Shown here: positions 1-9,567 of the stretch, piece after piece
Layout: each line of letters opens with the position of its first letter
How positions within the stretch are numbered: the stretch's first letter is position 1
NCBI RefSeq assembly: GCF_000938305.1
Contig: NZ_JYMT01000042.1
Location: forward strand, 803,223-867,222
Reading direction: 5' to 3'
DNA from: Bradyrhizobium sp. LTSP885
GTDB taxonomy: Bacteria > Pseudomonadota > Alphaproteobacteria > Rhizobiales > Xanthobacteraceae
Length of the DNA stretch: 64,000 nucleotides
Translations under genes and position numbers: made by a program
The notes under the pieces: model-generated
The model's database searches: none
Told to the model about the DNA's origin: nothing
The model's input: the letters and a program-made list of their open reading frames with translations, nothing else

Positions 1-2338
1 GCGGGCGAACCAGCGCCCGCGCGACGACCGCGTCCAGCCGCGAGACCGGGATGATCTCCATGCCGCCCTTGATCGCATCGGAAATCTCCGTGAGATCCTT
101 GGCGTTGTCCTCGGGGATCAGCACCGTCTTGATGCCGCCGCGCGCGGCAGCCAGCAGCTTCTCCTTGAGGCCGCCGATCGGCAGCACGCGACCACGCAGC
201 GTGATCTCGCCGGTCATCGCGACATCATGGCGGACCGGAATGCCGGTCATGACCGAGATGATCGCGGTGGCCATCGCGACGCCAGCCGACGGACCGTCCT
301 TCGGGGTCGCGCCTTCAGGCACGTGGACGTGGATGTCGCGGCGATCGAACAGCGGCGGTTCGATGCCGTAGACGATCGCGCGCGAGCGGACGTAGGACGC
401 CGCCGCCGAAATCGACTCCTTCATCACGTCGCGCAGATTGCCCGTGACCGTCATCTTGCCCTTACCGGGCATCATGACGCCTTCGATCGTCAGCAACTCG
501 CCGCCGACATCAGTCCAGGCCAGGCCCGTGACAATGCCGATCTGGTCCTCCTCGTCGATCTCACCGTAGCGATACTTCGGAACGCCGAGGAACTCCTCGA
601 TGTTCTTCTCGGTGACCTTGACCGACTTCTTCTTGGAGATCATCAGCTCCTTCACCGCCTTGCGGGCCAGTGTGGAGAGCTCACGCTCCAGGTTACGCAC
701 GCCCGCTTCGCGGGTGTAGCGGCGGATCATCAACAGCAGCGCGTCGTCGTCGATCGACCATTCCTTGGAGTCCAGGCCGTGCTTGCCGATCGCGCTCGGG
801 ATCAGATGCTTGCGCGCGATCTCGACCTTCTCGTTCTCGGTGTAGCCGGCGATCCGGATGATCTCCATGCGGTCCATCAGCGGGCCCGGAATATTCAGCG
901 TATTCGCGGTCGTGATGAACATCACGTTGGACAGGTCGTAGTCGACTTCCAGATAGTGGTCGTTGAAGGTCGAGTTCTGCTCGGGGTCCAAAACCTCAAG
1001 CAGCGCCGACGACGGATCGCCGCGGAAATCAGCGCCCATCTTGTCGATCTCGTCGAGCAGGAACAGCGGATTCGAGGTCTTTGCCTTGCGCATCGACTGG
1101 ATGATCTTGCCGGGCATCGAGCCGATATAGGTGCGGCGGTGACCGCGGATCTCGGCCTCGTCACGCACGCCGCCGAGCGACACGCGCACGAACTCGCGGC
1201 CCGTCGCCTTCGCGATCGACTTGCCGAGCGAGGTCTTGCCGACGCCGGGAGGCCCGACCAGACACAGGATCGGTCCGGTCAGCTTGTTGGCGCGCGTCTG
1301 CACCGCGAGATACTCGACGATACGGTCCTTGACCTTCTCGAGCCCGTAGTGATCGGAGTCCAGCACTGCTTGCGCAGCCTCCAGGTCCTTCTTGACCTTG
1401 GACTTCTTGCCCCACGGAATCGACAGCAGCCAATCCAGATAGTTGCGCACGACGGTCGCTTCCGCGGACATCGGCGACATCTGGCGCAGCTTCTTCAATT
1501 CGTGCTGCGCCTTCTCCCGTGCTTCCTTGGACAGCTTGGTCTTGGAGATCTTCTCCTCCAGATCGGCCAGCTCGTCGCGACCTTCGTCGTCGCCGAGCTC
1601 CTTCTGGATCGCCTTCATCTGCTCGTTCAGGTAATACTCGCGCTGGGTCTTCTCCATCTGGCGCTTGACGCGCGAGCGGATGCGCTTCTCGACCTGCAGC
1701 ACCGAGATCTCGCTCTCCATCAGGCCGAGCACCTTCTCCAGGCGCTGCGTGACGGACAACGTCTCCAGGATCGCTTGCCGATCCGCGATCTTCACCGCGA
1801 GATGCGAGGCAACGGTATCGCCGAGCTTGGCGAAATCGGTGATCGCCTGAACCACGCCGACAACTTCGGCGGAGATCTTCTTGTTCAGTTTCACATAGCT
1901 TTCGAAATCGGACACCACCGAACGTGACAGCGCCTCGGCCTCGACCGAGGTGGCGTCGGTGTCGGTGAGCGCGACCGCGGTCGCCTCGTAATATTCGGCG
2001 CGATCGGAATACTTCTCGACGCGCGCGCGCTCGAGCCCTTCGACCAGCACCTTTACGGTGCCGTCCGGGAGCTTCAAGAGCTGCAACACGCTCGCAAGCG
2101 TACCGGTCTCGTAAATCGAGTCGGGTGCCGGATCGTCATCGGACGCGTTCTTCTGCGTCGCGAGCATGATCAGCGCGTCGTTCTTCATCACCTCTTCGAG
2201 CGCGCGGATCGATTTCTCGCGGCCGACGAACAGCGGCACGATCATGTGCGGGAAGACGACGATGTCGCGGAGCGGCAGCACCGGATAGGAGTGGCTCTCG
2301 CCGTGAACGATGGTTGGCCGGGGTTTTGAAGTCGTCAT
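1..2338 (-). CDS. lon: ATP-dependent Lon protease (3' end cut by window edge)
   Basis: Cytosolic AAA+ serine protease that degrades misfolded and short-lived regulatory proteins. About 779 codons are in the window, so only the last 25-30 residues of a roughly 805-residue family protein are missing. The N-terminal LON substrate domain is followed by a Walker A motif (PPGVGKTS, near residue 365), and the catalytic dyad is intact: Ser in PKDGPSAG (near 684) and Lys in GGLKEK (near 723), the spacing known for Lon. The start is the ATG giving MTTSKPRP, which places the conserved YPVLPLRD segment near residue 20. It lies downstream of clpX on the same strand with a 300-bp gap, so it probably has its own promoter. 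Identification is very secure. Confidence 0.97.
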   Translation of the reverse strand, partial: MTTSKPRPTIVHGESHSYPVLPLRDIVVFPHMIVPLFVGREKSIRALEEVMKNDALIMLATQKNASDDDPAPDSIYETGTLASVLQLLKLPDGTVKVLVEGLERARVEKYSDRAEYYEATAVALTDTDATSVEAEALSRSVVSDFESYVKLNKKISAEVVGVVQAITDFAKLGDTVASHLAVKIADRQAILETLSVTQRLEKVLGLMESEISVLQVEKRIRSRVKRQMEKTQREYYLNEQMKAIQKELGDDEGRDELADLEEKISKTKLSKEAREKAQHELKKLRQMSPMSAEATVVRNYLDWLLSIPWGKKSKVKKDLEAAQAVLDSDHYGLEKVKDRIVEYLAVQTRANKLTGPILCLVGPPGVGKTSLGKSIAKATGREFVRVSLGGVRDEAEIRGHRRTYIGSMPGKIIQSMRKAKTSNPLFLLDEIDKMGADFRGDPSSALLEVLDPEQNSTFNDHYLEVDYDLSNVMFITTANTLNIPGPLMDRMEIIRIAGYTENEKVEIARKHLIPSAIGKHGLDSKEWSIDDDALLLMIRRYTREAGVRNLERELSTLARKAVKELMISKKKSVKVTEKNIEEFLGVPKYRYGEIDEEDQIGIVTGLAWTDVGGELLTIEGVMMPGKGKMTVTGNLRDVMKESISAAASYVRSRAIVYGIEPPLFDRRDIHVHVPEGATPKDGPSAGVAMATAIISVMTGIPVRHDVAMTGEITLRGRVLPIGGLKEKLLAAARGGIKTVLIPEDNAKDLTEISDAIKGGMEIIPVSRLDAVVARALVRP

Positions 2339-2638
2339 GGCCTATTCCTTTTGTTGTGCCCCCTCGCACGCAGTCCGCATGTTTGCGCAACCGCACAAGG
2401 TGCCTTGATGATCCGGAATCAGAGTGCCGTCGGCAGCCGCTTTTCCCGCATCGTGAAGCGACGAATCTCAACGAATGAGATCAGTCGCCGACAGCATTAG
2501 GTGGCTATCGGCCATGGGGGTGTCAAGTACGGAGAAGTGCCGGTAAACTCAGGCTAAACAGGCGGTTGCTGCTGTGCCACAGCGGCCGCCGGAACGACCG
2601 GCAGCCGTGCATTTTTAGCAGATCGAGACGAGCGCGGT
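2339..2638. other. Intergenic region between clpX and lon
   Basis: Three hundred bases without a convincing gene. The region should hold the lon promoter, read leftwards, and the clpX 3' untranslated region. A GCCGG/CCGGC inverted repeat near 2588-2602 has no T-run on the minus strand, so I do not call it a terminator. Short frames here have no recognisable protein character. Confidence 0.5.
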
Positions 2639-3913
2639 TTACGCGCTCGCGCTGCTCTCGACGGCGCGGTCGGAACGATCCGCGTAGATGTAGAGCGGAC
2701 GTGCCGTTCCCTCGACCACTTCGCGCGAGATCACGACTTCCTCGACGCCTTCCAGGCCCGGAAGGTCGAACATGGTCTCGAGCAGGATGCTCTCAAGGAT
2801 CGAGCGCAAGCCCCGCGCGCCGGTCTTGCGCTCGATCGCCCTGCGGGCGACCGCGCCAAGCGCCTCGTCGGCGAAGGTCAGCTCGATATTCTCCATCTCG
2901 AACAGCCGCTGGTACTGCTTCACCAGCGCGTTCTTCGGATCGGTCAGGATCTTCTTCAGCGAGGCCTCGTCGAGGTCTTCCAGCGTCGCCACGACGGGCA
3001 GACGGCCGACGAATTCCGGGATCAGGCCGTACTTCAGCAGATCCTCGGGCTCGACGTGACGGAAGATTTCGCCGGTGCGGCGATCCTCCGGCGCGAGCAC
3101 CTGCGCCGCGAAGCCGATCGAGGTCGAACGCCCGCGCGCGGAGATGATCTTCTCGAGGCCGGAGAAGGCGCCGCCGCAGATGAACAGGATATTGGTGGTA
3201 TCCACCTGCAGGAATTCCTGCTGCGGATGCTTGCGGCCGCCCTGCGGCGGGACCGACGCCACAGTGCCTTCCATGATCTTGAGCAGCGCCTGCTGGACGC
3301 CCTCGCCCGACACGTCGCGGGTGATCGAGGGATTGTCCGACTTGCGGCTGATCTTGTCGATTTCGTCGATATAGACGATGCCGCGCTGGGCGCGCTCGAC
3401 ATTGTAGTCGGCGGACTGCAGCAGCTTCAGGATGATGTTCTCGACGTCTTCGCCGACGTAGCCGGCTTCCGTCAGCGTCGTCGCATCGGCCATGGTAAAC
3501 GGCACGTCAAGGATGCGGGCCAGCGTCTGCGCGAGCAACGTCTTGCCCGAACCGGTCGGACCGATCAGCAGGATGTTGGACTTCGCCAGCTCGACGTCGT
3601 TGTGCTTGGTCTGGTGGTTGAGCCGCTTGTAGTGATTGTGGACAGCGACCGACAGCACCTTCTTGGCATGGCTCTGACCGATCACGTAATCGTCCAGCAC
3701 CTTGCAGATTTCCTTCGGCGTCGGGATGCCGTCGCGCGACTTCACCAGCGAGGACTTGTTCTCCTCGCGGATGATGTCCATGCAGAGTTCAACGCATTCG
3801 TCGCAGATGAAGACGGTCGGTCCTGCAATCAGCTTGCGGACTTCATGCTGGCTCTTGCCGCAGAACGAGCAATACAGCGTGTTCTTGGAGTCGCTCGTGC
3901 CGACCTTACTCAT
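2639..3913 (-). CDS. clpX: ATP-dependent Clp protease ATP-binding subunit ClpX
   Basis: AAA+ unfoldase that recognises tagged substrates and feeds them into ClpP. The 424-residue product has the normal ClpX length. The N-terminal zinc-binding domain has four cysteines (C15, C18, C37, C40 in CSFC and CDEC). Walker A is GPTGSGKT (118-125), and Walker B is in the segment IVYIDEIDK. The C-terminal small domain with ERKTGARGLRSI (sensor 2) is present. It follows clpP on the same strand after about 450 bp and precedes lon, the usual alphaproteobacterial order tig-clpP-clpX-lon. The start is the ATG giving MSKVGTSDSK. Confidence 0.98.
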   Translation of the reverse strand: MSKVGTSDSKNTLYCSFCGKSQHEVRKLIAGPTVFICDECVELCMDIIREENKSSLVKSRDGIPTPKEICKVLDDYVIGQSHAKKVLSVAVHNHYKRLNHQTKHNDVELAKSNILLIGPTGSGKTLLAQTLARILDVPFTMADATTLTEAGYVGEDVENIILKLLQSADYNVERAQRGIVYIDEIDKISRKSDNPSITRDVSGEGVQQALLKIMEGTVASVPPQGGRKHPQQEFLQVDTTNILFICGGAFSGLEKIISARGRSTSIGFAAQVLAPEDRRTGEIFRHVEPEDLLKYGLIPEFVGRLPVVATLEDLDEASLKKILTDPKNALVKQYQRLFEMENIELTFADEALGAVARRAIERKTGARGLRSILESILLETMFDLPGLEGVEEVVISREVVEGTARPLYIYADRSDRAVESSASA

Positions 3914-4365
3914 TCATTATCTCCGTCCGCCGTTCGATCTCATTTGCCAGATCGCCCCATTCCGGCACCAGACCGGGCTAAAGGGTAGATAGAGCAAATT
4001 CCGTACCAAAAAAGACCCTGCGCAATACTCACCGTGCGAATCACGGTGGTTTCGAATCTCCCGCGATCATAGCCGATGCGTTACAGCCAACCATGCTGGC
4101 ACCCGACTATCAAGAATTCGCTAATCGGGCGGCCCGCTCAAGACCGTGACAATACCGTGATTTCCAGCATTGGCACGTGGAATACGCGTCGAAATCCACG
4201 AATCGTTGCGGGATTACCACTCCGCCCGGTGAGCACGAAAGAGGAACTTTCCGCCCGCGCACGGCATAGGCGAACGCCGCCTGAGCCCGGCTTGCCGGTT
4301 ATGTGAGGCGTCAATGTGGAGATCACACCGACGCCAAGGAATGCGTCAAGAGACGCACCCCTCGA
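3914..4365. other. Intergenic region between clpP and clpX
   Basis: About 450 bases with no credible gene. It should carry the clpX promoter. Just past the clpP stop there is a TGCGTC-AAGA-GACGCA hairpin (4342-4357), but no T-run follows it on the minus strand, so it may be an RNA structure rather than a classical terminator. The spacing makes independent clpX expression likely. Confidence 0.45.
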
Positions 4366-5001
4366 CTACGCGGCTTTCACCGCCGACGGGTCTTCCGGAC
4401 GCCTGTCGATGACCTTGTCGACGAGGCCGAATGTCTTCGCATCCTCGGCGGTGAGGAACTTGTCGCGCTCGAGCGCATCCTCGATCGCCTTGTAGGTCTG
4501 GCCGGTGTGCTTCACATAGATCTCGTTGAGGCGCTTCTTGAGATTCTGGATCTCCTGCGCGTGCAGCATGATGTCGGTGGCCTGCCCCTGGAAGCCGCCG
4601 GACGGCTGGTGCACCATGATGCGGGAATTCGGCAGCGAGAAGCGCATGTCCTTTGCGCCGGCCGCCAGCAGCAGCGAGCCCATCGAAGCCGCCTGCCCCG
4701 TGCACAGCGTCGACACCGGCGGACGGATGAACTGCATCGTGTCGTAGATCGCAAGGCCCGAGGTCACCACGCCACCCGGCGAGTTGATGTACATCGAGAT
4801 TTCCTTCTTCGGATTCTCGGCCTCGAGGAACAGCAGCTGCGCCACGGTCAGCGTCGACATGCCGTCTTCCACCGGACCGGTGACGAAGATGATGCGCTCT
4901 TTCAGCAGGCGCGAGAAAATGTCGTAGGCGCGTTCGCCGCGATTGGTCTGTTCGACGACCATCGGCACGAGATTCATGTAGGTTTCAACGGGATCGCGCA
5001 T
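4366..5001 (-). CDS. clpP: ATP-dependent Clp protease proteolytic subunit ClpP
   Basis: Barrel-forming serine peptidase that works with ClpX (and ClpA) to degrade unfolded substrates in the cytosol. The product is 211 residues. The catalytic triad is visible: Ser106 in GQAASMGS, His131 in MVHQP and an Asp near 180, offset by nine from E. coli ClpP numbering. The substrate-groove segment YINSPGG is present. It sits between tig and clpX on the same strand. The start is the ATG giving MRDPVETYMN. There is no sign of a long propeptide. Confidence 0.98.
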   Translation of the reverse strand: MRDPVETYMNLVPMVVEQTNRGERAYDIFSRLLKERIIFVTGPVEDGMSTLTVAQLLFLEAENPKKEISMYINSPGGVVTSGLAIYDTMQFIRPPVSTLCTGQAASMGSLLLAAGAKDMRFSLPNSRIMVHQPSGGFQGQATDIMLHAQEIQNLKKRLNEIYVKHTGQTYKAIEDALERDKFLTAEDAKTFGLVDKVIDRRPEDPSAVKAA

Positions 5002-5100
5002 GGAAAAGCCCTGGGGTTAGGGGGTGATGCAGAACTGGCTTAGGCTCAACCCAGATATAGGTCAATTTCCGGCCGACAAGGCCGGCACTAGCCATCTGGG

Positions 5101-5136
5101 CAGGTCGAAACTCAGGTCGAAATTCGGGTCGAAGTT
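5101..5136. repeat. Three tandem 12-bp repeats upstream of clpP
   Basis: Three consecutive units of the form C(A/G)GGTCGAA(A/G)(C/T)T lie in the tig-clpP gap, about 100 bp before the clpP start. Units 1 and 2 differ at one base. A 12-bp period is close to one helical turn, so a protein-binding array is possible, but no known regulator is implied. Confidence 0.6.
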
Positions 5137-5222
5137 CAAGCTGATTCGCGGCTGCGCGCCTAGCGACGGGGGCCGTCGCCAGACGCGCTTTCACGGTTCA
5201 TCATTAACGCGAGGTGCCGCAA

Positions 5223-6584
5223 TTAAGCGGCAGTTTTCTCTGCGTCTTCATCCCTGAACAGCTCGTCCTTGGTGACCTTCTTCTCGGTCACAGTGGCGAG
5301 CTCCAGGATGAAGTCGACCACCTTGTCCTCGTAGATCGGAGCGCGAAGCTGGGCCAGGGCCTGGGCGTTGCTGCGGTAATAATCCCAGACTTCCTTCTCG
5401 CGGCCCGGCATCTGGCGGGCGCGCTCGATCACGGCGCGGCCGACCTCGTCCTCGGTCACGGTGATCTTGTTCTTCTCGCCGATCTCCGACAGCACGAGGC
5501 CGAGGCGGACCCGACGGTCGGCGATCTTCTGGTACTCTTCCTTGGCCGCCTCTTCGGTGGTGTTTTCGTCGGCGAAGGTCTTGTTGGAGGAGTCCATCTC
5601 GGCCTTGATCGAGTTCCACATCAGGGTGAACTCTTCGGCGACCAGCGACGGCGGGGCCTCGAACTTGTGGCTCTCGTCGAGCTTGTCGAGCAACGCGCGC
5701 TTGACGCGCTGGCGGCTGGCGCCGGTGAATTCGGCCGACAGGCGCTCGCGCGCGGCCTCCTTCAGCTTGTCGAGCGATTCCAGGCCGAGCGACTTGGCGA
5801 AGTCGTCGTCGATCGTGGCCTCACCGGGCACCTCGATCAGGGTCGCGGTGGTCTCGAACTCGGCCGGCTGGCCGGCGAGCTTCTCGTTGAGATAGTTCTT
5901 CGGGAAGCCGACCTTCAGGGTCTTCGTCTCACCTGTGCCAATACCGATCAGTTCGTCCTCGAAGCCCGGAATGAACTGGCCGGTGCCGATCACGACCTGG
6001 ATGTTCTCGCCGGCGCCGCCCTCGAAGGGCTCGCCGTTGATGCTGCCCTTGAAGCTGATGGTGACGCGGTCGCCCTTCTCCGCCTTGGCGCCCTCCGCCT
6101 TGGCACTGTACGGACGGCTGCCCTCGGCGATGCGCTTGATGGCGTCGTCAACGTCGGTGTCGGAGACGTCGACCACCGGCTTCTCGACCGAGAAACTCTT
6201 GAAGTCGGCGAGCTGGATCTGCGGCACGATCTCGATCGCGACGGTGTAGGTCAGGTCGGTCTTGCCCGACAGCAGCTCCTCGACCTCCTTCTCTTCGGTC
6301 GGCATCGTGATCTTCGGCTCGCCGGCGAGGCGGAAGCCGCGATCGGTGAAGATCTGCGAGTTGGTGTCGCGGATGGTCTGGTCGATGGTCTCGGCCATCA
6401 CCGAACGGCCATAGATCTTCTTCAGATGCGCCACCGGGACCTTGCCGGGACGGAAGCCGTTGAGACGGACCTTGTCCTTCATGTCGACCAGCTTGGCGCC
6501 CGCCTTGGCATCGAGATCGGATGCGGGAACGTTGATCTTGAACTCGTGCTTCAATCCCTCGTTGAGGGTCTCGGTGACCTGCAT
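5223..6584 (-). CDS. tig: Trigger factor, ribosome-associated chaperone and peptidyl-prolyl isomerase
   Basis: Binds the ribosome exit tunnel and shields nascent chains. The product is 453 residues. The N-terminal ribosome-binding domain contains the signature NGFRPGKVP (residues about 42-50), where FRxGKxP is the known ribosome-docking loop. A central FKBP-like isomerase domain (about 160-250) includes GDRVTISFKG and FIPGFEDELIG, followed by the long helical C-terminal arm. The start is the ATG giving MQVTETLNEG. It is the first gene of the tig-clpP-clpX-lon block; the gaps suggest separate promoters. Confidence 0.98.
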   Translation of the reverse strand: MQVTETLNEGLKHEFKINVPASDLDAKAGAKLVDMKDKVRLNGFRPGKVPVAHLKKIYGRSVMAETIDQTIRDTNSQIFTDRGFRLAGEPKITMPTEEKEVEELLSGKTDLTYTVAIEIVPQIQLADFKSFSVEKPVVDVSDTDVDDAIKRIAEGSRPYSAKAEGAKAEKGDRVTISFKGSINGEPFEGGAGENIQVVIGTGQFIPGFEDELIGIGTGETKTLKVGFPKNYLNEKLAGQPAEFETTATLIEVPGEATIDDDFAKSLGLESLDKLKEAARERLSAEFTGASRQRVKRALLDKLDESHKFEAPPSLVAEEFTLMWNSIKAEMDSSNKTFADENTTEEAAKEEYQKIADRRVRLGLVLSEIGEKNKITVTEDEVGRAVIERARQMPGREKEVWDYYRSNAQALAQLRAPIYEDKVVDFILELATVTEKKVTKDELFRDEDAEKTAA

Positions 6585-6745
6585 ATCAATCTCTTCCGCT
6601 TACGCCGGCGGCCCCACGGCCGTGGCAGTGTTCAATCAAGTCGACGCGCGGCCAAGGGCCTGACGCCGGTGGTTCGGCGAACCCCGCGGCCCATCCGGGC
6701 TTCAAGGTTTACCTAAGGAATCGTCATGCAAACGCGGTATGCGCT

Positions 6746-6830
6746 TGGTGCGGGCGGAGGGACTCGAACCCCCACAACTTTCGTCACTGGAACCTAAATC
6801 CAGCGCGTCTACCAGTTCCGCCACGCCCGC
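6746..6830 (-). tRNA. tRNA-Leu (anticodon UAG), CCA encoded
   Basis: The minus strand folds as a class II tRNA of 85 nt. The acceptor stem GCGGGCG pairs with CGCCCGC, the T-arm GGTTCGAGTCC is canonical, and the anticodon stem CTGGA/TCCAG closes the loop TTTAGGT, giving anticodon TAG (reads CUA and related Leu codons). A long variable arm is present, as expected for Leu. The 3' CCA is encoded in the DNA (6746-6748). It lies between tig and the next gene. Confidence 0.96.
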
Positions 6831-6965
6831 GAGAAAAGCATCCAATCCGGCCGCGGTGCCGCGGGCGGCGGGCTTATAACATGGGCCCACCGGTTCGCAG
6901 CAAAAAAATGGCCGGTTTTGCATACCGGCCTGCGACCCATCGCGGCTGGACAGACTGAGCTGAAA

Positions 6966-8288
6966 ATGGTCCGCATCGGCCTGATGGCAAGCCAAAAATG
7001 TCTCCTCAATCGACGCGAGCTGATGGCCGGACTGGGCGCCGCGGCGCTTTGCCCCGCACTCCCGGCCATCGGGGTTGCGCAGGGCCGCACAGCCGTCACG
7101 TTCCAGGCCAAGGCGGACCGTATTTCGCTCCGTGCCGGCGGTTCTGAGACGCCGGTCTGGTCTCTTGGCACCACCGACCTCCGCTTCAAGCGTGGCGAAA
7201 CCCTCGATGTGACCTTCGGCAGCGAACTGCCGGTCCCGGCCGCGCTCAGTTTCCGGGGCCTCGACGGCGTTCCGGCAGCGGAGCCGCTGATCTCCCGGAC
7301 GCCAATCTCGGCAGGCGCCAAGGACAGCTTCCAGCTCCCGGTTCGGCATGCCGGAACCTTGCTTTGCGAGGCGAGCCTGCTCGGCGATGGCCGCGACCGG
7401 CCGGCTCGGCCGCGCGCCATTGTGGTGACGGGCACCTCGCCGATCGCCGTTGACCGGGACGAGGTCCTGCTGATCGAGGAGTGGCGCCTGCGCGCAGATG
7501 GGAGCGCGATCGCGCCCGGAATCGATCCGAAAGATACCACGCCGATTCATACTCTTAATGGCAAAACCTCATTTGATATCTCGGCCCCGGCCAATGCCCG
7601 CCTCAGACTCCGCTTCATCAATGGCAGCCCGCGCAATGTGCTTGCGGTCAAACTGGAAAACATCGACGTCCGGGTGATGGCGATCGACGGCCAACCGGCC
7701 GAGCCGTTCCCGGCTCGCAACGGCGCCCTGGTGCTCGCGCCGGGGGGGCGTACCGACGTCTTTATTGATGCGGTCGGTCTCGCAGGAACCAGCTTCCCGA
7801 TCCTGCTGCACGACGGCACGCAGGCTCATCCGATCGGCAAGCTGACGATCTCGGCCGAGCCGCCGATCCGCTCCGCGCCGTTTCCGCCCGCTCCGCCGCT
7901 TGCCGGCAACGACCTGCCTGCCCAACTCGATCTCAAGGCGGCGGCCAGATTCGATCTCCCGCTCAACGGCCTACAGAGCGACTGGGTCGCGCCAACAGAA
8001 TTCGCGACAAAAGACCCGCTCGCATTTCGCGCAGGTCGTACCGTCGTACTGGCCCTGACCAATCCTGGTGCACTCCCGACCGTCTTCCACCTGCACGGCC
8101 ATCACTTCCGCCTGCTCGACCGGCTCGACGACGGCTGGAAGCCTTACTGGCTCGATACGCTTGCGATCGAGCCGGGCCTGACCCAGCGCATCGCCTTCCT
8201 CGCCGAATATCCCGGCCGCTATTTGATCGAGTCGGTCGCGACCGACTGGGCGGCGCCGCGGCTCGTGCGATGGTACAGTGTCGCATAA
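6966..8288 (+). CDS. Degenerate multicopper-oxidase-like protein, Tat-type signal
   Basis: A cupredoxin-fold protein of the multicopper oxidase family, about 440 residues. The N-terminus has a twin-arginine-like segment (NRRELMAG followed by an alanine-rich stretch), suggesting Tat export to the periplasm. The third domain keeps FHLHGHHF, the usual histidine cluster. The first-domain motif HWHG is SFRG here, the second His motif is replaced by LLCEAS, and the C-terminal HCHxxxH is replaced by IESVATDW. Most type 1 and trinuclear copper ligands are therefore absent, so oxidase activity is unlikely. The start is uncertain: ATG at 6966 is chosen, while 6918 and 6984 are also in frame. It is followed after 18 bp by the mandelate racemase homologue, probably in one operon. 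Confidence 0.8.
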   Translation: MVRIGLMASQKCLLNRRELMAGLGAAALCPALPAIGVAQGRTAVTFQAKADRISLRAGGSETPVWSLGTTDLRFKRGETLDVTFGSELPVPAALSFRGLDGVPAAEPLISRTPISAGAKDSFQLPVRHAGTLLCEASLLGDGRDRPARPRAIVVTGTSPIAVDRDEVLLIEEWRLRADGSAIAPGIDPKDTTPIHTLNGKTSFDISAPANARLRLRFINGSPRNVLAVKLENIDVRVMAIDGQPAEPFPARNGALVLAPGGRTDVFIDAVGLAGTSFPILLHDGTQAHPIGKLTISAEPPIRSAPFPPAPPLAGNDLPAQLDLKAAARFDLPLNGLQSDWVAPTEFATKDPLAFRAGRTVVLALTNPGALPTVFHLHGHHFRLLDRLDDGWKPYWLDTLAIEPGLTQRIAFLAEYPGRYLIESVATDWAAPRLVRWYSVA

Positions 8289-8306
8289 GAACAAGAGGAA
8301 ACGCTC

Positions 8307-9392
8307 ATGAGCCAAGCAGTTGCAGCGATCCGCGACGTCCGCGCGCGAAGCGTCGTGGTGCCGCTCAAGCGCCCTGTGAAGACCGCCTTTGCCCTGATCG
8401 ATTCCGGCCCGCTGGTGCTGATCGATGTCGAGACCGATCAGGGCGTTACCGGCCGCGCCTACATCTTCGCCTACAGCAAGCTGACGCTTAAACCTCTTGT
8501 GCATCTGATCGAGGAGATCGGCCGCGACCTCGTCGGTAAGCCGGTCGCGCCGTTCGATCTCATGAAGGCGATGGACGCCAAATTCCGGCTGCTCGGCTGG
8601 CAGGGCCTGGTCGGCATGGCGGTGTCGGGCCTCGACATGGCCTATTGGGACGTGCTCGGGCAATTGGCCGGTCGGCCATTGGCCGAGCTGCTCGGCGGAT
8701 CGCCAAAACCGATCAAGGCCTATGACAGCTACGGTGTGGTCGATCCCACCGCGGACGAGCGCGCGCTGCGCCGTTCGCTCGACCAGGGCTTTAAGGGCAT
8801 CAAGATCAAGGGCGGTGACGGTGATGCCGCCAATGACGAACGCGTCGTAAAAGGCGTCCGCGCCCTGCTCGGCCCCGAGATCGCGCTGATGATCGACTTC
8901 AACCAGTCGCTCGATCCGACCGAGGCGACGCGCCGGATCGCCCGGCTTGAACCCTATGATTTGCACTGGATCGAGGAGCCGGTGCCGCAGGAAAACCTCT
9001 CCGGCCACGCAGAGGTCCGCGATCTCTCGCCGACGCCGATCCAGGCCGGCGAGAACTGGTGGTTTCCGCGCGGCTTTGCCGAGGCGATCGCAGCCGGCGC
9101 ATCCGACTTCATCATGCCCGACGTGATGAAGGTCGGCGGCGTCACCGGCTGGATGCAGGTCGCAGGGCAAGCCGACGCAGCATCGATCCCGATGTCGAGC
9201 CATCTGTTCGCGGAGGTGAGCGCGCATCTGCTGGCGGTGACGCCGACCGCGCACTGGCTCGAATTCCTCGACTTCGCCGGCACAATCCTGACGAAGCCAG
9301 CCGAGATCGACGACGGCGCGGTGACTGCGCGCGGCCCGGGGCTCGGCATCGAATGGAACGAGCCAGCGGTGGCGAAGTATCTCGTGAGTTAG
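8307..9392 (+). CDS. Mandelate racemase-like enzyme of the enolase superfamily
   Basis: A 361-residue cytosolic enzyme of the mandelate racemase/muconate lactonizing group. These abstract a proton alpha to a carboxylate using Mg2+. The hallmark residues are present: KIKGG (the KxK base motif), the metal ligands in MIDFNQS, WIEEPVP and GENWW, and the second base His in SSHLFAEVSAHLL. The run of motifs resembles true mandelate racemase more than muconate cycloisomerase, but the substrate cannot be fixed from sequence. The ribosome site AGAGGAA precedes the ATG at a good distance. It is 18 bp downstream of the copper-oxidase-like gene. Confidence 0.88.
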   Translation: MSQAVAAIRDVRARSVVVPLKRPVKTAFALIDSGPLVLIDVETDQGVTGRAYIFAYSKLTLKPLVHLIEEIGRDLVGKPVAPFDLMKAMDAKFRLLGWQGLVGMAVSGLDMAYWDVLGQLAGRPLAELLGGSPKPIKAYDSYGVVDPTADERALRRSLDQGFKGIKIKGGDGDAANDERVVKGVRALLGPEIALMIDFNQSLDPTEATRRIARLEPYDLHWIEEPVPQENLSGHAEVRDLSPTPIQAGENWWFPRGFAEAIAAGASDFIMPDVMKVGGVTGWMQVAGQADAASIPMSSHLFAEVSAHLLAVTPTAHWLEFLDFAGTILTKPAEIDDGAVTARGPGLGIEWNEPAVAKYLVS

Positions 9393-9567
9393 GGCGCGGT
9401 ACGCGGAACGGAGATGTCCGCTTTTGCGGCGGGAGCAGACATGCACCGGAGACATCCGGCAGTCCTGAGTTCTTCTTGACGGCAACAAAACGTAACGTGC
9501 CGCTCAGCCCCGAGTGTTCCAGTATGGCATCTTCAGATGAAGATGCATCGAACGGAAGAGCTTTTGG

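Noticed and set aside
227..1927. A 566-residue plus-strand open frame
   Set aside because: Antisense to lon; shadow composition and no recognisable motif.
4342..4357. Hairpin past the clpP stop considered as an intrinsic terminator
   Set aside because: Stem is perfect but short, and no T-run follows on the minus strand.
5214..6716. A 500-residue plus-strand open frame
   Set aside because: Antisense to tig, with low-complexity Leu/Gly/Asp composition.
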